From the NCBI GenBank assembly GCA_023418315.1, contig JAEZZY010000074.1, forward strand, positions 1 through 58,620: a stretch of 58,620 nt of DNA. Reading direction: 5' to 3'. Shown here piece after piece: positions 34,056 to 42,822 of this stretch (its first letter is position 1; each line of letters begins with the position of its first letter). This DNA is from Bacteroidota bacterium (GTDB lineage: Bacteria; Bacteroidota; Bacteroidia; Chitinophagales; Chitinophagaceae). A program made the translations under genes and the position numbers. Below the pieces are notes generated by a model. The model did no database searches. It saw only the letters and a list, made by a program, of their open reading frames with translations, and had not been told where the DNA came from.

Positions 34056-34454
34056 TTGGATAAAATCGTAACCACTTTACAAGAGCGCAAAAAAGCTACT
34101 ACCCGCCTCACCCGAAACAGCAAACTCTTTAAAACCATCCTCAAAGCTATCAAGGAGAAAAAAGGAGAAGCCATCGTTTCTTTAGACCTAAAAAAAATAG
34201 ACGAAGCAGTGGCCGATTATTTCATTTTGTGCGAAGCGCAATCGCATATACAAGTGAAAGCTATAGCCGATAACATAAGGGAATGTGTGTTGCAGGAATG
34301 TGAAGAAAGACCTTATCATACCGAGCAAGGCACGCATTGGACACTGGTGGATTACGTAAACATCGTAGTGCATATTTTTCAAAAAGATTATAGGGAATTT
34401 TATGACCTCGAAAGCCTTTGGGAAGATGCAAACAGAACCGAGCATAACGACTAA
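34056..34454 (+). CDS. rsfS: ribosome silencing factor RsfS
   Basis: 132 aa. RsfS binds L14 and blocks subunit joining when nutrients are low. SLDLKKIDEAVADYFILCEA, VKAIADNIRECVLQE and GTHWTLVDYVNIVVHIFQ are family blocks. The start is TTG at 34056; no ATG precedes the conserved part in this frame. It lies 39 bp before ftsH, a neighbourhood common in Bacteroidota. Confidence 0.93.
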   Translation: MDKIVTTLQERKKATTRLTRNSKLFKTILKAIKEKKGEAIVSLDLKKIDEAVADYFILCEAQSHIQVKAIADNIRECVLQECEERPYHTEQGTHWTLVDYVNIVVHIFQKDYREFYDLESLWEDANRTEHND

Positions 34455-34493
34455 ACAATATAAATAAGCCGTACATTTTTTGAACAAGTAATA

Positions 34494-36509
34494 ATGGAAG
34501 ATCAACAAAAAACACCCATACCGAATAACAACGACAATAAACCCATGCGCAAAGGACCAAAATTCAATATCTATTGGGTTTATGGGATTATTTTCGCCAC
34601 CCTTATCGCTTTGCAGCTATACAGCGGCGATTTCTCGAATACCAAAGAAAAAGCAATAAGCTTTCAGGAATTCAGAGATCAATACCTCTACCGCGGCTAT
34701 GTGAACAAGCTCAACGTGATAAAGAATACCGAAGTGGAAGTATTTCTCACGGCGGAAGCAAGACAAGAAAACCCCGATAATACCAACTTCAAAAACACCG
34801 GTGGTCCGGCTTTCAGTTTCCGCATCGGTTCTACCGAGCAATTTCGCGATGATATGGCGGATGCGCTAGAAAAAAAGCCTGAAAACGTAAAAGAACCCAA
34901 CATTATTTACCAGGATCCGCAGAGCAACTGGCTGAGAGACATCTTAGGCTCCTTCCTGATTCCTGTTTTAATCATGATCGGGATATGGTATCTGGTCATG
35001 CGCAAGATGGGAGGCGGCGCTGCGGGCGGTGGTGCAGGAGGTATTTTCAATATCGGAAAATCCAAAGCACAGCTTTTTGAAAAAGGAACGAAAGTAACCA
35101 TCACCTTCAATGACGTAGCCGGGCTGGATGAAGCTAAAGTAGAAGTAATGGAAATTGTGGACTTCCTAAAAAACCCTAAAAAATATACTGCACTGGGAGG
35201 TAAAATCCCTAAAGGCGCATTGCTGGTAGGACCTCCCGGAACAGGTAAAACCTTGCTCGCTAAAGCCGTAGCCGGTGAAGCCCAGGTACCGTTCTTCTCT
35301 ATGTCGGGTTCCGATTTTGTAGAACTGTTTGTAGGCGTAGGCGCTAGCCGGGTGAGAGACCTTTTTAAACAAGCACGCGAAAAATCTCCCTGCATCGTAT
35401 TTATAGATGAGATAGACGCTATAGGACGCGCACGCGGCAAGAATGTAGTAATGAGCAATGACGAGCGCGAAAACACATTGAACCAGTTGCTGGTGGAAAT
35501 GGACGGATTCAGCGGCGACAGCGGCATCATTGTACTGGCAGCTACCAACCGCCCCGATGTACTGGATACGGCGCTCCTGCGCCCCGGTCGCTTCGACAGG
35601 CAAATCTCCATTGACATACCCGATGTAAAAGGACGTGAGAAAATATTTGAAGTGCATCTGAAGCCTATAAAAGTGGCAAAAGACCTGAATGTACATAAAC
35701 TCGCCGTACAAACTCCGGGCTTTGCCGGCGCCGATATTGCCAATATCTGCAACGAAGCTGCCCTTATAGCCGCCCGTAAAGAGAAAAACGATGTGGATAT
35801 GGATGATTTTAACGATGCCATAGACCGCGTAATCGGCGGGCTGGAAAAGAAAAACAAAATCATTCTGCCGGAAGAGAAAAAAATCATCGCCTACCACGAA
35901 GCCGGCCACGCCGTATCGGGATGGTTTTTAGAACATGCTCATCCTTTGGTAAAAGTAACCATCGTGCCGCGCGGGGTAGCCGCATTGGGTTATGCTCAAT
36001 ATCTACCTAAGGAAATGTACATCCGCAATACCGACCATCTGATGGATGATATGTGCATGTCGCTGGGCGGCAGGGCTGTAGAAGAATTGGTATTTGGCAA
36101 GATTTCTACCGGCGCATTAAGCGATCTGCAGCATGTAACCCAAGCAGCTTATGCTATGGTAGCCATGTACGGAATGAACGCGGTGGTAGGAAATGTATCT
36201 TTCTACGACCCCAACAACGAACAAAGCTTTACCAAACCTTACTCCGAAGAAACCGGACGACTGATAGACGAAGAAGCACGCAAGCTGATAGACAAAGCCT
36301 ATACCCGCGTGAAAGATCTTCTTACCGAAAAAATGGATGCCGTAAAAACCATCGCCGAAGAACTACTGAAAAAAGAAGTGCTTTATAAAGATGATTTGGA
36401 CAGGCTCATAGGCAATCGCCCTTATGAAGACCCTATGGTGAATGAAGAAATACAGGTTACACCGCCTACAGCCGGCGGCTTGGATAATAACTCTACTGTT
36501 ACCGCATAA
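34494..36509 (+). CDS. ftsH: ATP-dependent zinc metalloprotease FtsH
   Basis: 671 aa. Membrane AAA+ protease that degrades unneeded or damaged membrane and cytosolic proteins. TM1 at ~25-43, periplasmic domain ~45-145, TM2 at ~150-170, AAA domain with Walker A GPPGTGKT (246-253) and Walker B FIDEID (303-308), arginine-finger region RPGRFDRQ, and zinc motif HEAGH (468-472) with a later acidic ligand in LSDL. Everything is intact. A terminator follows. Confidence 0.98.
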   Translation: MEDQQKTPIPNNNDNKPMRKGPKFNIYWVYGIIFATLIALQLYSGDFSNTKEKAISFQEFRDQYLYRGYVNKLNVIKNTEVEVFLTAEARQENPDNTNFKNTGGPAFSFRIGSTEQFRDDMADALEKKPENVKEPNIIYQDPQSNWLRDILGSFLIPVLIMIGIWYLVMRKMGGGAAGGGAGGIFNIGKSKAQLFEKGTKVTITFNDVAGLDEAKVEVMEIVDFLKNPKKYTALGGKIPKGALLVGPPGTGKTLLAKAVAGEAQVPFFSMSGSDFVELFVGVGASRVRDLFKQAREKSPCIVFIDEIDAIGRARGKNVVMSNDERENTLNQLLVEMDGFSGDSGIIVLAATNRPDVLDTALLRPGRFDRQISIDIPDVKGREKIFEVHLKPIKVAKDLNVHKLAVQTPGFAGADIANICNEAALIAARKEKNDVDMDDFNDAIDRVIGGLEKKNKIILPEEKKIIAYHEAGHAVSGWFLEHAHPLVKVTIVPRGVAALGYAQYLPKEMYIRNTDHLMDDMCMSLGGRAVEELVFGKISTGALSDLQHVTQAAYAMVAMYGMNAVVGNVSFYDPNNEQSFTKPYSEETGRLIDEEARKLIDKAYTRVKDLLTEKMDAVKTIAEELLKKEVLYKDDLDRLIGNRPYEDPMVNEEIQVTPPTAGGLDNNSTVTA

Positions 36510-36535
36510 ACACAATCAGCATCTTAAAAGTAAAT

Positions 36536-36566
36536 TAAAAAGGAGCCCTAAAAAGCTCCTTTTTTG
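36536..36566 (+). terminator. terminator of rsfS-ftsH
   Basis: AAAAAGGAGC pairs with GCTCCTTTTT around an 8-nt loop, ending in a T run. Confidence 0.85.
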
Positions 36567-36656
36567 TCTTAATGCACCCCGCTGTCCTTACAACCCTTTC
36601 TAAATTCCTTCATCCAGCTTCTTAGTTCGTTTAGTGAAATTCTCTACTTTCGCGCG

Positions 36657-37871
36657 ATGAATCCACCTCTTTCTAATGAGCAGTTAGCCGCAACGGCGGC
36701 GGCGTTCGGCACTCCCGTGTATGTTTATCATGCAGAGAAAATCACCGAACAATTTGAAAAACTCACCCACGCCTTCCGAGGGCATACCACTAAGTTTTTT
36801 TACGCCTGCAAAGCTCTTTCCAATATTCACATTTTAAAGCATATCCATAGCATCGGCGGCAATCTGGATTGTGTGAGCATCCATGAAGTGAAGCTGGGAC
36901 TGAAAGCCGGTTTTGAACCCTGGCAAATTCTTTTCACACCCAACTGTGTGGATATTCATGAAATTATTGAAGCCACACAACTGGGCGTCAATATCAATAT
37001 TGACAACATCTCCATCCTGGAACAGTTCGGCAATAAATTCGGCAGCGCTTACCCTATCTGTATCCGCATCAATCCGCATATAGAAGCAGGAGGCAATTAT
37101 AAAATTTCCACCGGTCATATAGACAGCAAATTCGGTATCTCTATCCACCAGATGCGGCATATAGAACGCGTAGTAAAAACAACAGGGCTACACGTGCGCG
37201 GCCTGCACATGCACACCGGCAGTGAGATAAAAGACGTACAAGTATTCCTGCGCAGCCTGGAAATAATGTTTGATATGGCTACGCATTTTAAAGAACTGGA
37301 TTTTCTGGATCTGGGAAGCGGTTTTAAAGTGCCTTATAAAGAAGATGACCCGGAAACCGATGTAGTAGCGCTCGGCGAAAAACTTACAGATGCGGTAAAA
37401 GCATTTGAAGAAGAATACGGCCGCAAGCTGGAAATATGGTTTGAGCCGGGAAAATATCTGGTGAGCGAATGCGGCTACTTCATCGTGAAAGCAAACGTCA
37501 TCAAGCAAACCACCGCTACCGTTTTTGTAGGGGTCAATTCAGGGTTCAACCACCTCATCCGCCCCATGTTCTATGAAGCCTATCATAAAATCACCAACAT
37601 CTCCAACCCTTCCGGCGCGGAGCGTATCTATACCGTGGTAGGGAATATCTGTGAAACGGACACATTTGCCTGGGATCGTGTACTTTCCGAAGTGCGGGAA
37701 AATGATTTGCTCTGCTTCCATAATGCAGGTGCCTACGGTTTTGAAATGAGCAGCAATTTCAACTCTCGACTGAAACCGGCTGAGGTACTGATAAAAGACG
37801 GCAATGCATCACTCATCCGAAGGCGGGATGTGTTTGAAGATTTGTTGCGCAATCAGGTAGATGCGCTATAG
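36657..37871 (+). CDS. lysA: diaminopimelate decarboxylase
   Basis: 404 aa. PLP enzyme for the last step of lysine synthesis. FFYACKALSN holds the PLP lysine (K52). GLHMHTGSEI, LDLGSGFKVPY, FEPGKYLVSECGYF (phosphate and substrate binding) and GNICETDTFA (catalytic Cys) follow; FHNAGAYGFEMSSNFNSR is the late signature. A near-perfect -7 box TACTTTCG (36645-36652) ends only 4 nt before the ATG, so the mRNA may be leaderless. Confidence 0.93.
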   Translation: MNPPLSNEQLAATAAAFGTPVYVYHAEKITEQFEKLTHAFRGHTTKFFYACKALSNIHILKHIHSIGGNLDCVSIHEVKLGLKAGFEPWQILFTPNCVDIHEIIEATQLGVNINIDNISILEQFGNKFGSAYPICIRINPHIEAGGNYKISTGHIDSKFGISIHQMRHIERVVKTTGLHVRGLHMHTGSEIKDVQVFLRSLEIMFDMATHFKELDFLDLGSGFKVPYKEDDPETDVVALGEKLTDAVKAFEEEYGRKLEIWFEPGKYLVSECGYFIVKANVIKQTTATVFVGVNSGFNHLIRPMFYEAYHKITNISNPSGAERIYTVVGNICETDTFAWDRVLSEVRENDLLCFHNAGAYGFEMSSNFNSRLKPAEVLIKDGNASLIRRRDVFEDLLRNQVDAL

Positions 37872-37881
37872 AATACCGCTT

Positions 37882-39345
37882 TTAAGGCAACTCATTCAAG
37901 ACAGCTTCTGCAAGGATTAAATCCTCATGCAGCACCCTGTCTTTGTCCATAAAGCGCACTTTGCTACGCAGCTTAGTCAGTACTTCTTCCAATGCAGGAG
38001 CGGTTTTCTTAGGGCGACGAAATTCCATCGCCTGTGCTGCTGTAAGTAATTCTATAGCTAAAACACGTTGCACGTTCTTCACTACACGATAAAGTTTGGT
38101 AGCGGCATTAGCGCCCATGCTCACGTGATCTTCCTGCCCGTTGCTGCTTACGATGCTATCTACGGAAGCGGGTGTGCATAGCTGTTTATTCTGACTTACA
38201 ATAGCAGCAGCCGTGTATTGAGCAATCATAAATCCGCTGTTCACCCCGGCATCCGGCGCAAGGAAAGGCGGCAGATTGCGTTGCCCACTCACCAATAAAT
38301 ACGTGCGGCGTTCGGAAATATTGGCAAGCTCTGCTAAGGCGATGGCAAGAAAATCCAAATGCAGCGCCAGGGGCTGACCATGAAAATTTCCTCCGCTCAG
38401 AATGGCATCATCATCGTGAAAAACAATGGGATTATCGGTTACGGAATTGATTTCCGTTTCTACAACCCGGATGATATGTTCGATTGCATCCTTACTTGCA
38501 CCATGCACCTGCGGGATACAGCGAAATGAATACGGATCTTGTACTTGTTGTTTAAGTTCATTTTGCAGTTCACTTCCTTCCAGCAGCCGCAACATGTTTT
38601 GCGCGGTTTCTATCTGTCCTTTATGTGGGCGAACGCGGTGTATGGAATGACGGAAAGGCTCGTCTTTAGCAAGAAATGCATCTGCCGACAAAGCGCCTGC
38701 CACATCCGCCCACTCGAGTAGTCGCTTGGTTGCTATCAAACTCTCTACGGCGTAGCTGCTCATAAATTGGGTGCCGTTGAGCAATGCCAATCCTTCTTTG
38801 GCGGCTAAGCTCATAGGCTCCAAATTCGCTATGGATAAGGCTTCTGAGGAGGACATTTTTTTTCCCTGATAATACACTTCGCCTTTGCCCAATAGCGGCA
38901 AGCTAAGATGTGCCAAAGGAGCCAGATCGCCGGAAGCTCCCAGAGAACCCAATTCATAAACCACCGGCGTAATGCCTTTGTTATAAAATGCAATCAACCT
39001 GTCCACAATCTCTTTCCGCACACCGCTATAGCCCTTGCTGAGCGCATGTATTTTCAATAAAAGCATCCACCGCACGATTTCTTGAGGCACTTCATCGCCC
39101 ATCCCGCAAGCATGGGAGCATACGAGATTTTCCTGCAACTGCGACAGCCCGTTATCCTGAATCCGCACATTGCATAGCGATCCGAAACCGGTGTTGATGC
39201 CGTAAAAAGTTTTTCCTTCTATTAAAATATTGTCTAAATAAGCTCTGTTGGTTTGGATGCGCTGTACGGCGGCTTCCGAAATTTCAAGCGTATCGTTTTT
39301 CCTATGCCGGAGAAAATCTATGGAAATGTGTTCGGGTAATTGCAT
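37882..39345 (-). CDS. hutH: histidine ammonia-lyase
   Basis: 487 aa from the ATG at 39345 (MQLPEHISIDFLRHRKNDTL); a longer frame to 39411 runs through the promoter. It converts histidine to urocanate. The self-forming MIO cofactor triad is Ala137-Ser138-Gly139 in LGASGDLAPLAH; YGINTGFGSL and the late SGGNFHGQPLAL and SNGQEDHVSMGANAA blocks are present. No other hut genes are nearby. A -7-like box TTACTTTG lies 5 nt before the ATG. Confidence 0.95.
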   Translation of the reverse strand: MQLPEHISIDFLRHRKNDTLEISEAAVQRIQTNRAYLDNILIEGKTFYGINTGFGSLCNVRIQDNGLSQLQENLVCSHACGMGDEVPQEIVRWMLLLKIHALSKGYSGVRKEIVDRLIAFYNKGITPVVYELGSLGASGDLAPLAHLSLPLLGKGEVYYQGKKMSSSEALSIANLEPMSLAAKEGLALLNGTQFMSSYAVESLIATKRLLEWADVAGALSADAFLAKDEPFRHSIHRVRPHKGQIETAQNMLRLLEGSELQNELKQQVQDPYSFRCIPQVHGASKDAIEHIIRVVETEINSVTDNPIVFHDDDAILSGGNFHGQPLALHLDFLAIALAELANISERRTYLLVSGQRNLPPFLAPDAGVNSGFMIAQYTAAAIVSQNKQLCTPASVDSIVSSNGQEDHVSMGANAATKLYRVVKNVQRVLAIELLTAAQAMEFRRPKKTAPALEEVLTKLRSKVRFMDKDRVLHEDLILAEAVLNELP

Positions 39346-39658
39346 AGCTGCAAAGTAAAAATGAAAAAACGGAAAACGAAACTTCTTCCCTAAGAAAGCA
39401 GCATTTGGCAACGATGCCCCCGGCTACGACAACTTTATGTGTATCGGTTCGCTTAAAATAAATATGTTTTACGTTGCCTTTTTGAATAGTGGTAATTTGT
39501 TTATTGATGCTTTCTTTGAGCTTGTCAAATTCTTTTCCGCCGTTGTTGGTGTTCTCACCAACAACTCTCAATGGGTGCTGTAAAGAAATCCATTTCAAAA
39601 ACGCCACATATGGATGATTTATAGGGTTATTCATTCGTTGTTGTTGGTGATAACACAC
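39302..39658 (-). other. open frame upstream of hutH, doubtful gene
   Basis: 118 codons without a known family. Its middle peptide VVGENTNNGG is encoded by a perfect hairpin (39542-39565), and its 3' end overlaps the hutH start. It may be a gene remnant or a chance frame over repeat DNA. Confidence 0.2.
39542..39565. repeat. TTGTTGGTG palindrome, copy 1
   Basis: GTTGTTGGTG (39542-39551) and CACCAACAAC (39556-39565) form a perfect 10-bp stem with a TTCT loop. The same core occurs at 42541-42566, and imperfectly near 39642-39665. Confidence 0.6.
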
Positions 39659-39973
39659 ACAACGGCATTAACCAAGAAAAAATACATTTTGTTAAAACAT
39701 TTATTTGCATAAATCTAGCTTAGTTTAACAATGCCATTTGTTATATACTGCATGACAGTAAGGGGTGTAATTTTGCGAGTATTCTAGTTTTAAATCCTTC
39801 AAAAGGTTTTAGCATAGTTCCTTCTAATCATAAATTGCACTTTTCAAATAAACAGACATCCATGAGTTGCTACATCACTTTCCTGACATAACAACGAACA
39901 AAATCATACCTGTTTTGAGGGCAATGCTGGATGAGGGAATTATCCTTAAAAACGGCAACTTTTACACTATGGC
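39659..39973. other. A/T-rich gap with a short gene remnant
   Basis: No complete gene. AACGGCATTAACC (~39660-39672) and AATGCCATTTGTTAT (~39729-39743) form an imperfect inverted repeat. On the plus strand 39852-39977 is open and encodes ELLHHFPDITTNKIIPVLRA then MLDEGIILKNGNFYTMA-stop. This looks like the end of a winged-helix domain but has no good start. I read it as a possible remnant. Confidence 0.35.
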
Positions 39974-40618
39974 TTAAGGGCTTAAGTAATCGTCCTGTTT
40001 ATATAAATTTTTGTAGTAGTAAGCAACAGCTTCCCCGGAAGAAGAAACATGAAGCTTTTCATATATTTTTTTGAGATGGGTATTCACTGTATGGTAGCTG
40101 ACTTCTAACTTATCTGCAATCATTTTATAGCTGTCTCCTTCAGATAAAAGTAGGAGTACTTCGATTTCTCTTTGGCTAAGCAAAAGGTTTTCTTTTTGTG
40201 CCGGTTTAAAAAAAGATAAGACCTTGGAAGCCACACCAGGGTTCATCATAGCACCTCCTTCATATACAGTTCTGATGGCATGGATAATATCATTGGGTGT
40301 ATCTTTCTTTAAAATATAACCATTTGCTCCATATCTCATACATTCAAAAATTACTTCTGTATCTTCAAATACCGTCTGCATCAATACTTTTATATGAGGC
40401 AGGTTTTCTTTGATTATTTTCAAACCGGTCTTGCCATCCGCCTCGGGCATATGTACATCCATTAAGACCAAGTCAGGTTGATATAAATTCATATCTTCCA
40501 ACACCTGCTTACAATTTTCATTAGTACCTACCACGCATATATCATCATACAGACCTAATAGCATCTCTAAGCTATTCCTGCGATGCGGGTCATCATCAAA
40601 TATAAAAACTCGAATCAT
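39974..40618 (-). CDS. NarL/FixJ-family response regulator, system 2
   Basis: 214 aa. Receiver with FDDDPHRRN acidic pair, phospho-acceptor in DLVLMDVHMPEADG, and lysine in LKKDTPND. The LuxR-type HTH (SQREIEVLLLLSEGDSYKMI, SYHTVNTHLKKIYEKL) is at ~145-205. It has its own promoter carrying CTATAATTAGGGAT, the element shared with two secreted-protein genes, so it probably controls itself and them. Confidence 0.93.
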   Translation of the reverse strand: MIRVFIFDDDPHRRNSLEMLLGLYDDICVVGTNENCKQVLEDMNLYQPDLVLMDVHMPEADGKTGLKIIKENLPHIKVLMQTVFEDTEVIFECMRYGANGYILKKDTPNDIIHAIRTVYEGGAMMNPGVASKVLSFFKPAQKENLLLSQREIEVLLLLSEGDSYKMIADKLEVSYHTVNTHLKKIYEKLHVSSSGEAVAYYYKNLYKQDDYLSP

Positions 40619-40622
40619 AGAT

Positions 40623-40665
40623 GCAATTTATTACTGCTTATCGTCACTTCAATCCCTAATTATAG
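40623..40665 (-). promoter_or_regulatory. shared element and -7 box upstream of regulator 2
   Basis: CTATAATTAGGGAT on the minus strand (40652-40665) is followed after 21 nt by TAAATTGC (40623-40630), a weak -7 box. Two other promoters (42754-42797, 45720-45762) have the same element with the same spacing. Confidence 0.55.
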
Positions 40666-40673
40666 TCATTCAA

Positions 40674-42476
40674 TTATGCTGATTTTGTCTCTTTTTGTAT
40701 ATGAATGGGTTTGAAAAAATATTCTTTCATCCGAATATGTTTTACAGGTATTTGTATATGAAATTTAGTTCCGCTCCCCATATCAGATATGACTTCTAAA
40801 TGCCCAAATAATTCATTTACTCTTTTCTTCATATTTTTTAAACCATTGCCTGTATAAGTCGTATTCGTATCAAACCCTTTCCCATCGTCTTCTGTGTTAA
40901 TATTCAAGTAACTATTACTAATTACCATTTCTAACTTAAAACTTTGGGCTTGACTGTATTTTGAGCAATTATTCATGATCTCTTTCAATACCATTAGGAT
41001 ATTTTTTCGGGCCTTGGGTGAAGTCAAAACTTGTTCTACTTCTCGATGAATACGCATAGATATTTTTATACCTTTATTTGTAAGCATATTCATAGCATAA
41101 GATTTGAGCATATCATCTAAGCTCGTTTGTTGCCTTCTCTCTAAGCTCCAAATAATATCATGCAAATTGTTCAATAAATCTTTTGTAACCTGATGAATAT
41201 TATCAATAATCTTTAGTTTTTTATCATCAGGCAGCTGTAGAGATTTAGAAAGAATATCACTATATATATTTAGGCTGCTTAGCGAAGAGCCCAAGTCGTC
41301 ATGCAAATCTCTGCTTATAGATGAGCGAACTTCTAAAATGGCATTTTTTCTTTTCACCCTTAAAAAGAAAATAGAAAATATAGCTGCTAATGCCAGAAAG
41401 CCAATGCCTGCAGTAACCAGAATCATCTTTTGCATGTCTTTTGATTTTTGGAGGCTGAGCTTTTCTAAAGCGATTCTTTTTTCGTTTTCAGAGATAATTT
41501 CCTCGTATTGCGATGTGAGGTAGTTTACTTCTTTTTCTTTTTTCTTTTTTTCAATCTCAGTCAGTTGCTTCAATATCCAACTTTGTTGTTGGTAGCTATT
41601 ATTGCGGTTATAATATGCCAACGCCTGTGATAAGAAATTTTTGGTATAAAGCGAGTTGATATTTGTTTTGGTTTTGAGCAGCTCAAATCCTTCTTTTAAC
41701 AGTTGTTTACTTTGATTATCAGGAGTATGTTTACTTAATGCAAGACTACCTGTACAGATTAAGTACACATCCCAAAAATTATTTTCAGCAGCTAAATTTT
41801 TAGCTACAACTAATAAGGAATCAGACATTAGATGCTGACCTCTCCCGGTAAAAATCTTAGCCATTTGGTATAAGGACAAAGCCTGCATCCTTTCATTTTT
41901 TTTGCTTAATGCGCCGTCGTATGCTTGTTGGCAATGTACGAAGGCGGAATCATACTCCCCCAACAAGCAGTAAGACTCTGCAAGATTATTTTGCAAATGA
42001 AATAGGGTGCTTAGCTCATAAGGTGTCGTTTTATCCTTGCTATGATGATAGGCTTGTACGCCCTTCTTATAGGCTTCAATACTTTCTTGGTAATTATTTA
42101 ATATAAAATTAAACAACCCTAAAAAATTATAAGCATCCATCACCATCATATCCGTACCATTTTCCAATGCCCATTTCAAGTTTCTTTTAGCATCTACCAA
42201 ACCCAATTTACCCAAATCATAATAATAGTTGAATTCCATTTTTCTGGTTCTCAGGAAGTATTGTTCATATACATTATCCCTGACAATGCCGCTCGACAGC
42301 ATCGTCTTGTGCAGATGCTCTGCCTCAGCTACTTTATCATCTGTCAGTAATGTATCTATAGGATATTGGTAATGTTTAAAACTATCGGACAAAGCTGTGG
42401 ATTGCGCCATTGCAATGAAACCTATACCGAGCATGTATAGAAAAAACAATTTAGAAAGAATGTTGCAAGACTTCAC
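40674..42476 (-). CDS. sensor histidine kinase with TPR sensor, system 2
   Basis: 600 aa, GTG start at 42476. A signal peptide (~1-24) leads to a periplasmic alpha-helical TPR region (~30-330; for example NFLGLFNFILNNYQESIEAY, LQNNLAESYCLLGEYDSAFV). One membrane helix (~355-375) follows, then the phosphoacceptor helix SISRDLHDDLGSSLSSLNIY and the ATPase domain (NILMVLKEIMNNCSKYSQAQ, DDGKGFD, GNGLKNMKKR). The TPRs probably sense a peptide or protein outside the inner membrane. The regulator lies 55 bp downstream. Confidence 0.92.
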   Translation of the reverse strand: MKSCNILSKLFFLYMLGIGFIAMAQSTALSDSFKHYQYPIDTLLTDDKVAEAEHLHKTMLSSGIVRDNVYEQYFLRTRKMEFNYYYDLGKLGLVDAKRNLKWALENGTDMMVMDAYNFLGLFNFILNNYQESIEAYKKGVQAYHHSKDKTTPYELSTLFHLQNNLAESYCLLGEYDSAFVHCQQAYDGALSKKNERMQALSLYQMAKIFTGRGQHLMSDSLLVVAKNLAAENNFWDVYLICTGSLALSKHTPDNQSKQLLKEGFELLKTKTNINSLYTKNFLSQALAYYNRNNSYQQQSWILKQLTEIEKKKKEKEVNYLTSQYEEIISENEKRIALEKLSLQKSKDMQKMILVTAGIGFLALAAIFSIFFLRVKRKNAILEVRSSISRDLHDDLGSSLSSLNIYSDILSKSLQLPDDKKLKIIDNIHQVTKDLLNNLHDIIWSLERRQQTSLDDMLKSYAMNMLTNKGIKISMRIHREVEQVLTSPKARKNILMVLKEIMNNCSKYSQAQSFKLEMVISNSYLNINTEDDGKGFDTNTTYTGNGLKNMKKRVNELFGHLEVISDMGSGTKFHIQIPVKHIRMKEYFFKPIHIQKETKSA

Positions 42477-42540
42477 ATAATAAAGAAACTAAATAAACAT
42501 CATTATAAAAAGCAGGCTCTTTTAAAAAAAAAAATTTCAG

Positions 42541-42566
42541 CCTTGTTGGTGATAAGACCAACAAGG
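42541..42566. repeat. TTGTTGGTG palindrome, copy 2
   Basis: CCTTGTTGGT and ACCAACAAGG form a perfect 10-bp stem with a GATAAG loop. The core matches copy 1 at 39542-39565. A T-run follows on the minus strand. Confidence 0.6.
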
Positions 42567-42600
42567 ACAGAACATGATAATATTACAGAATGGTCGTCAA

Positions 42601-42693
42601 TTCCGACCACAGGAGAAATCTCCTGAACAGAGCTAAGTCTCCTGTACTGCGCCACTATTGAGGAGATTTCTCCGCTACGCTGCGAAATGACGG
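42601..42693. repeat. REP-like intergenic repeat, copy A
   Basis: Contains GGAGAAATCTCCTGAACAG, then TTGAGGAGATTTCTC, then GCTGCGAAATGACGG. The GAAATCTCCT/AGGAGATTTC parts are inverted repeats. A second copy in the same orientation lies at 45566-45670, so the two flank secreted cassette 2. Confidence 0.7.
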
Positions 42694-42753
42694 AGAGTGA
42701 TGTGATTGGTTGTTGGCTCTTAGCGATTAGCCTTTGGCACTGCACACAAACCA

Positions 42754-42797
42754 CTACAATTAGGGATTGTTACGGGGCATAGATGAAAATACTTTTG
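42754..42797 (+). promoter_or_regulatory. shared element and promoter of cassette 2
   Basis: CTACAATTAGGGAT (42754-42767), 22 nt gap, then a perfect -7 box TACTTTTG (42790-42797). The predicted start is near 42804, 19 nt before the ATG. Confidence 0.65.
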
Positions 42798-42822
42798 ATG
42801 TAAATCATTAAAACATATTATC

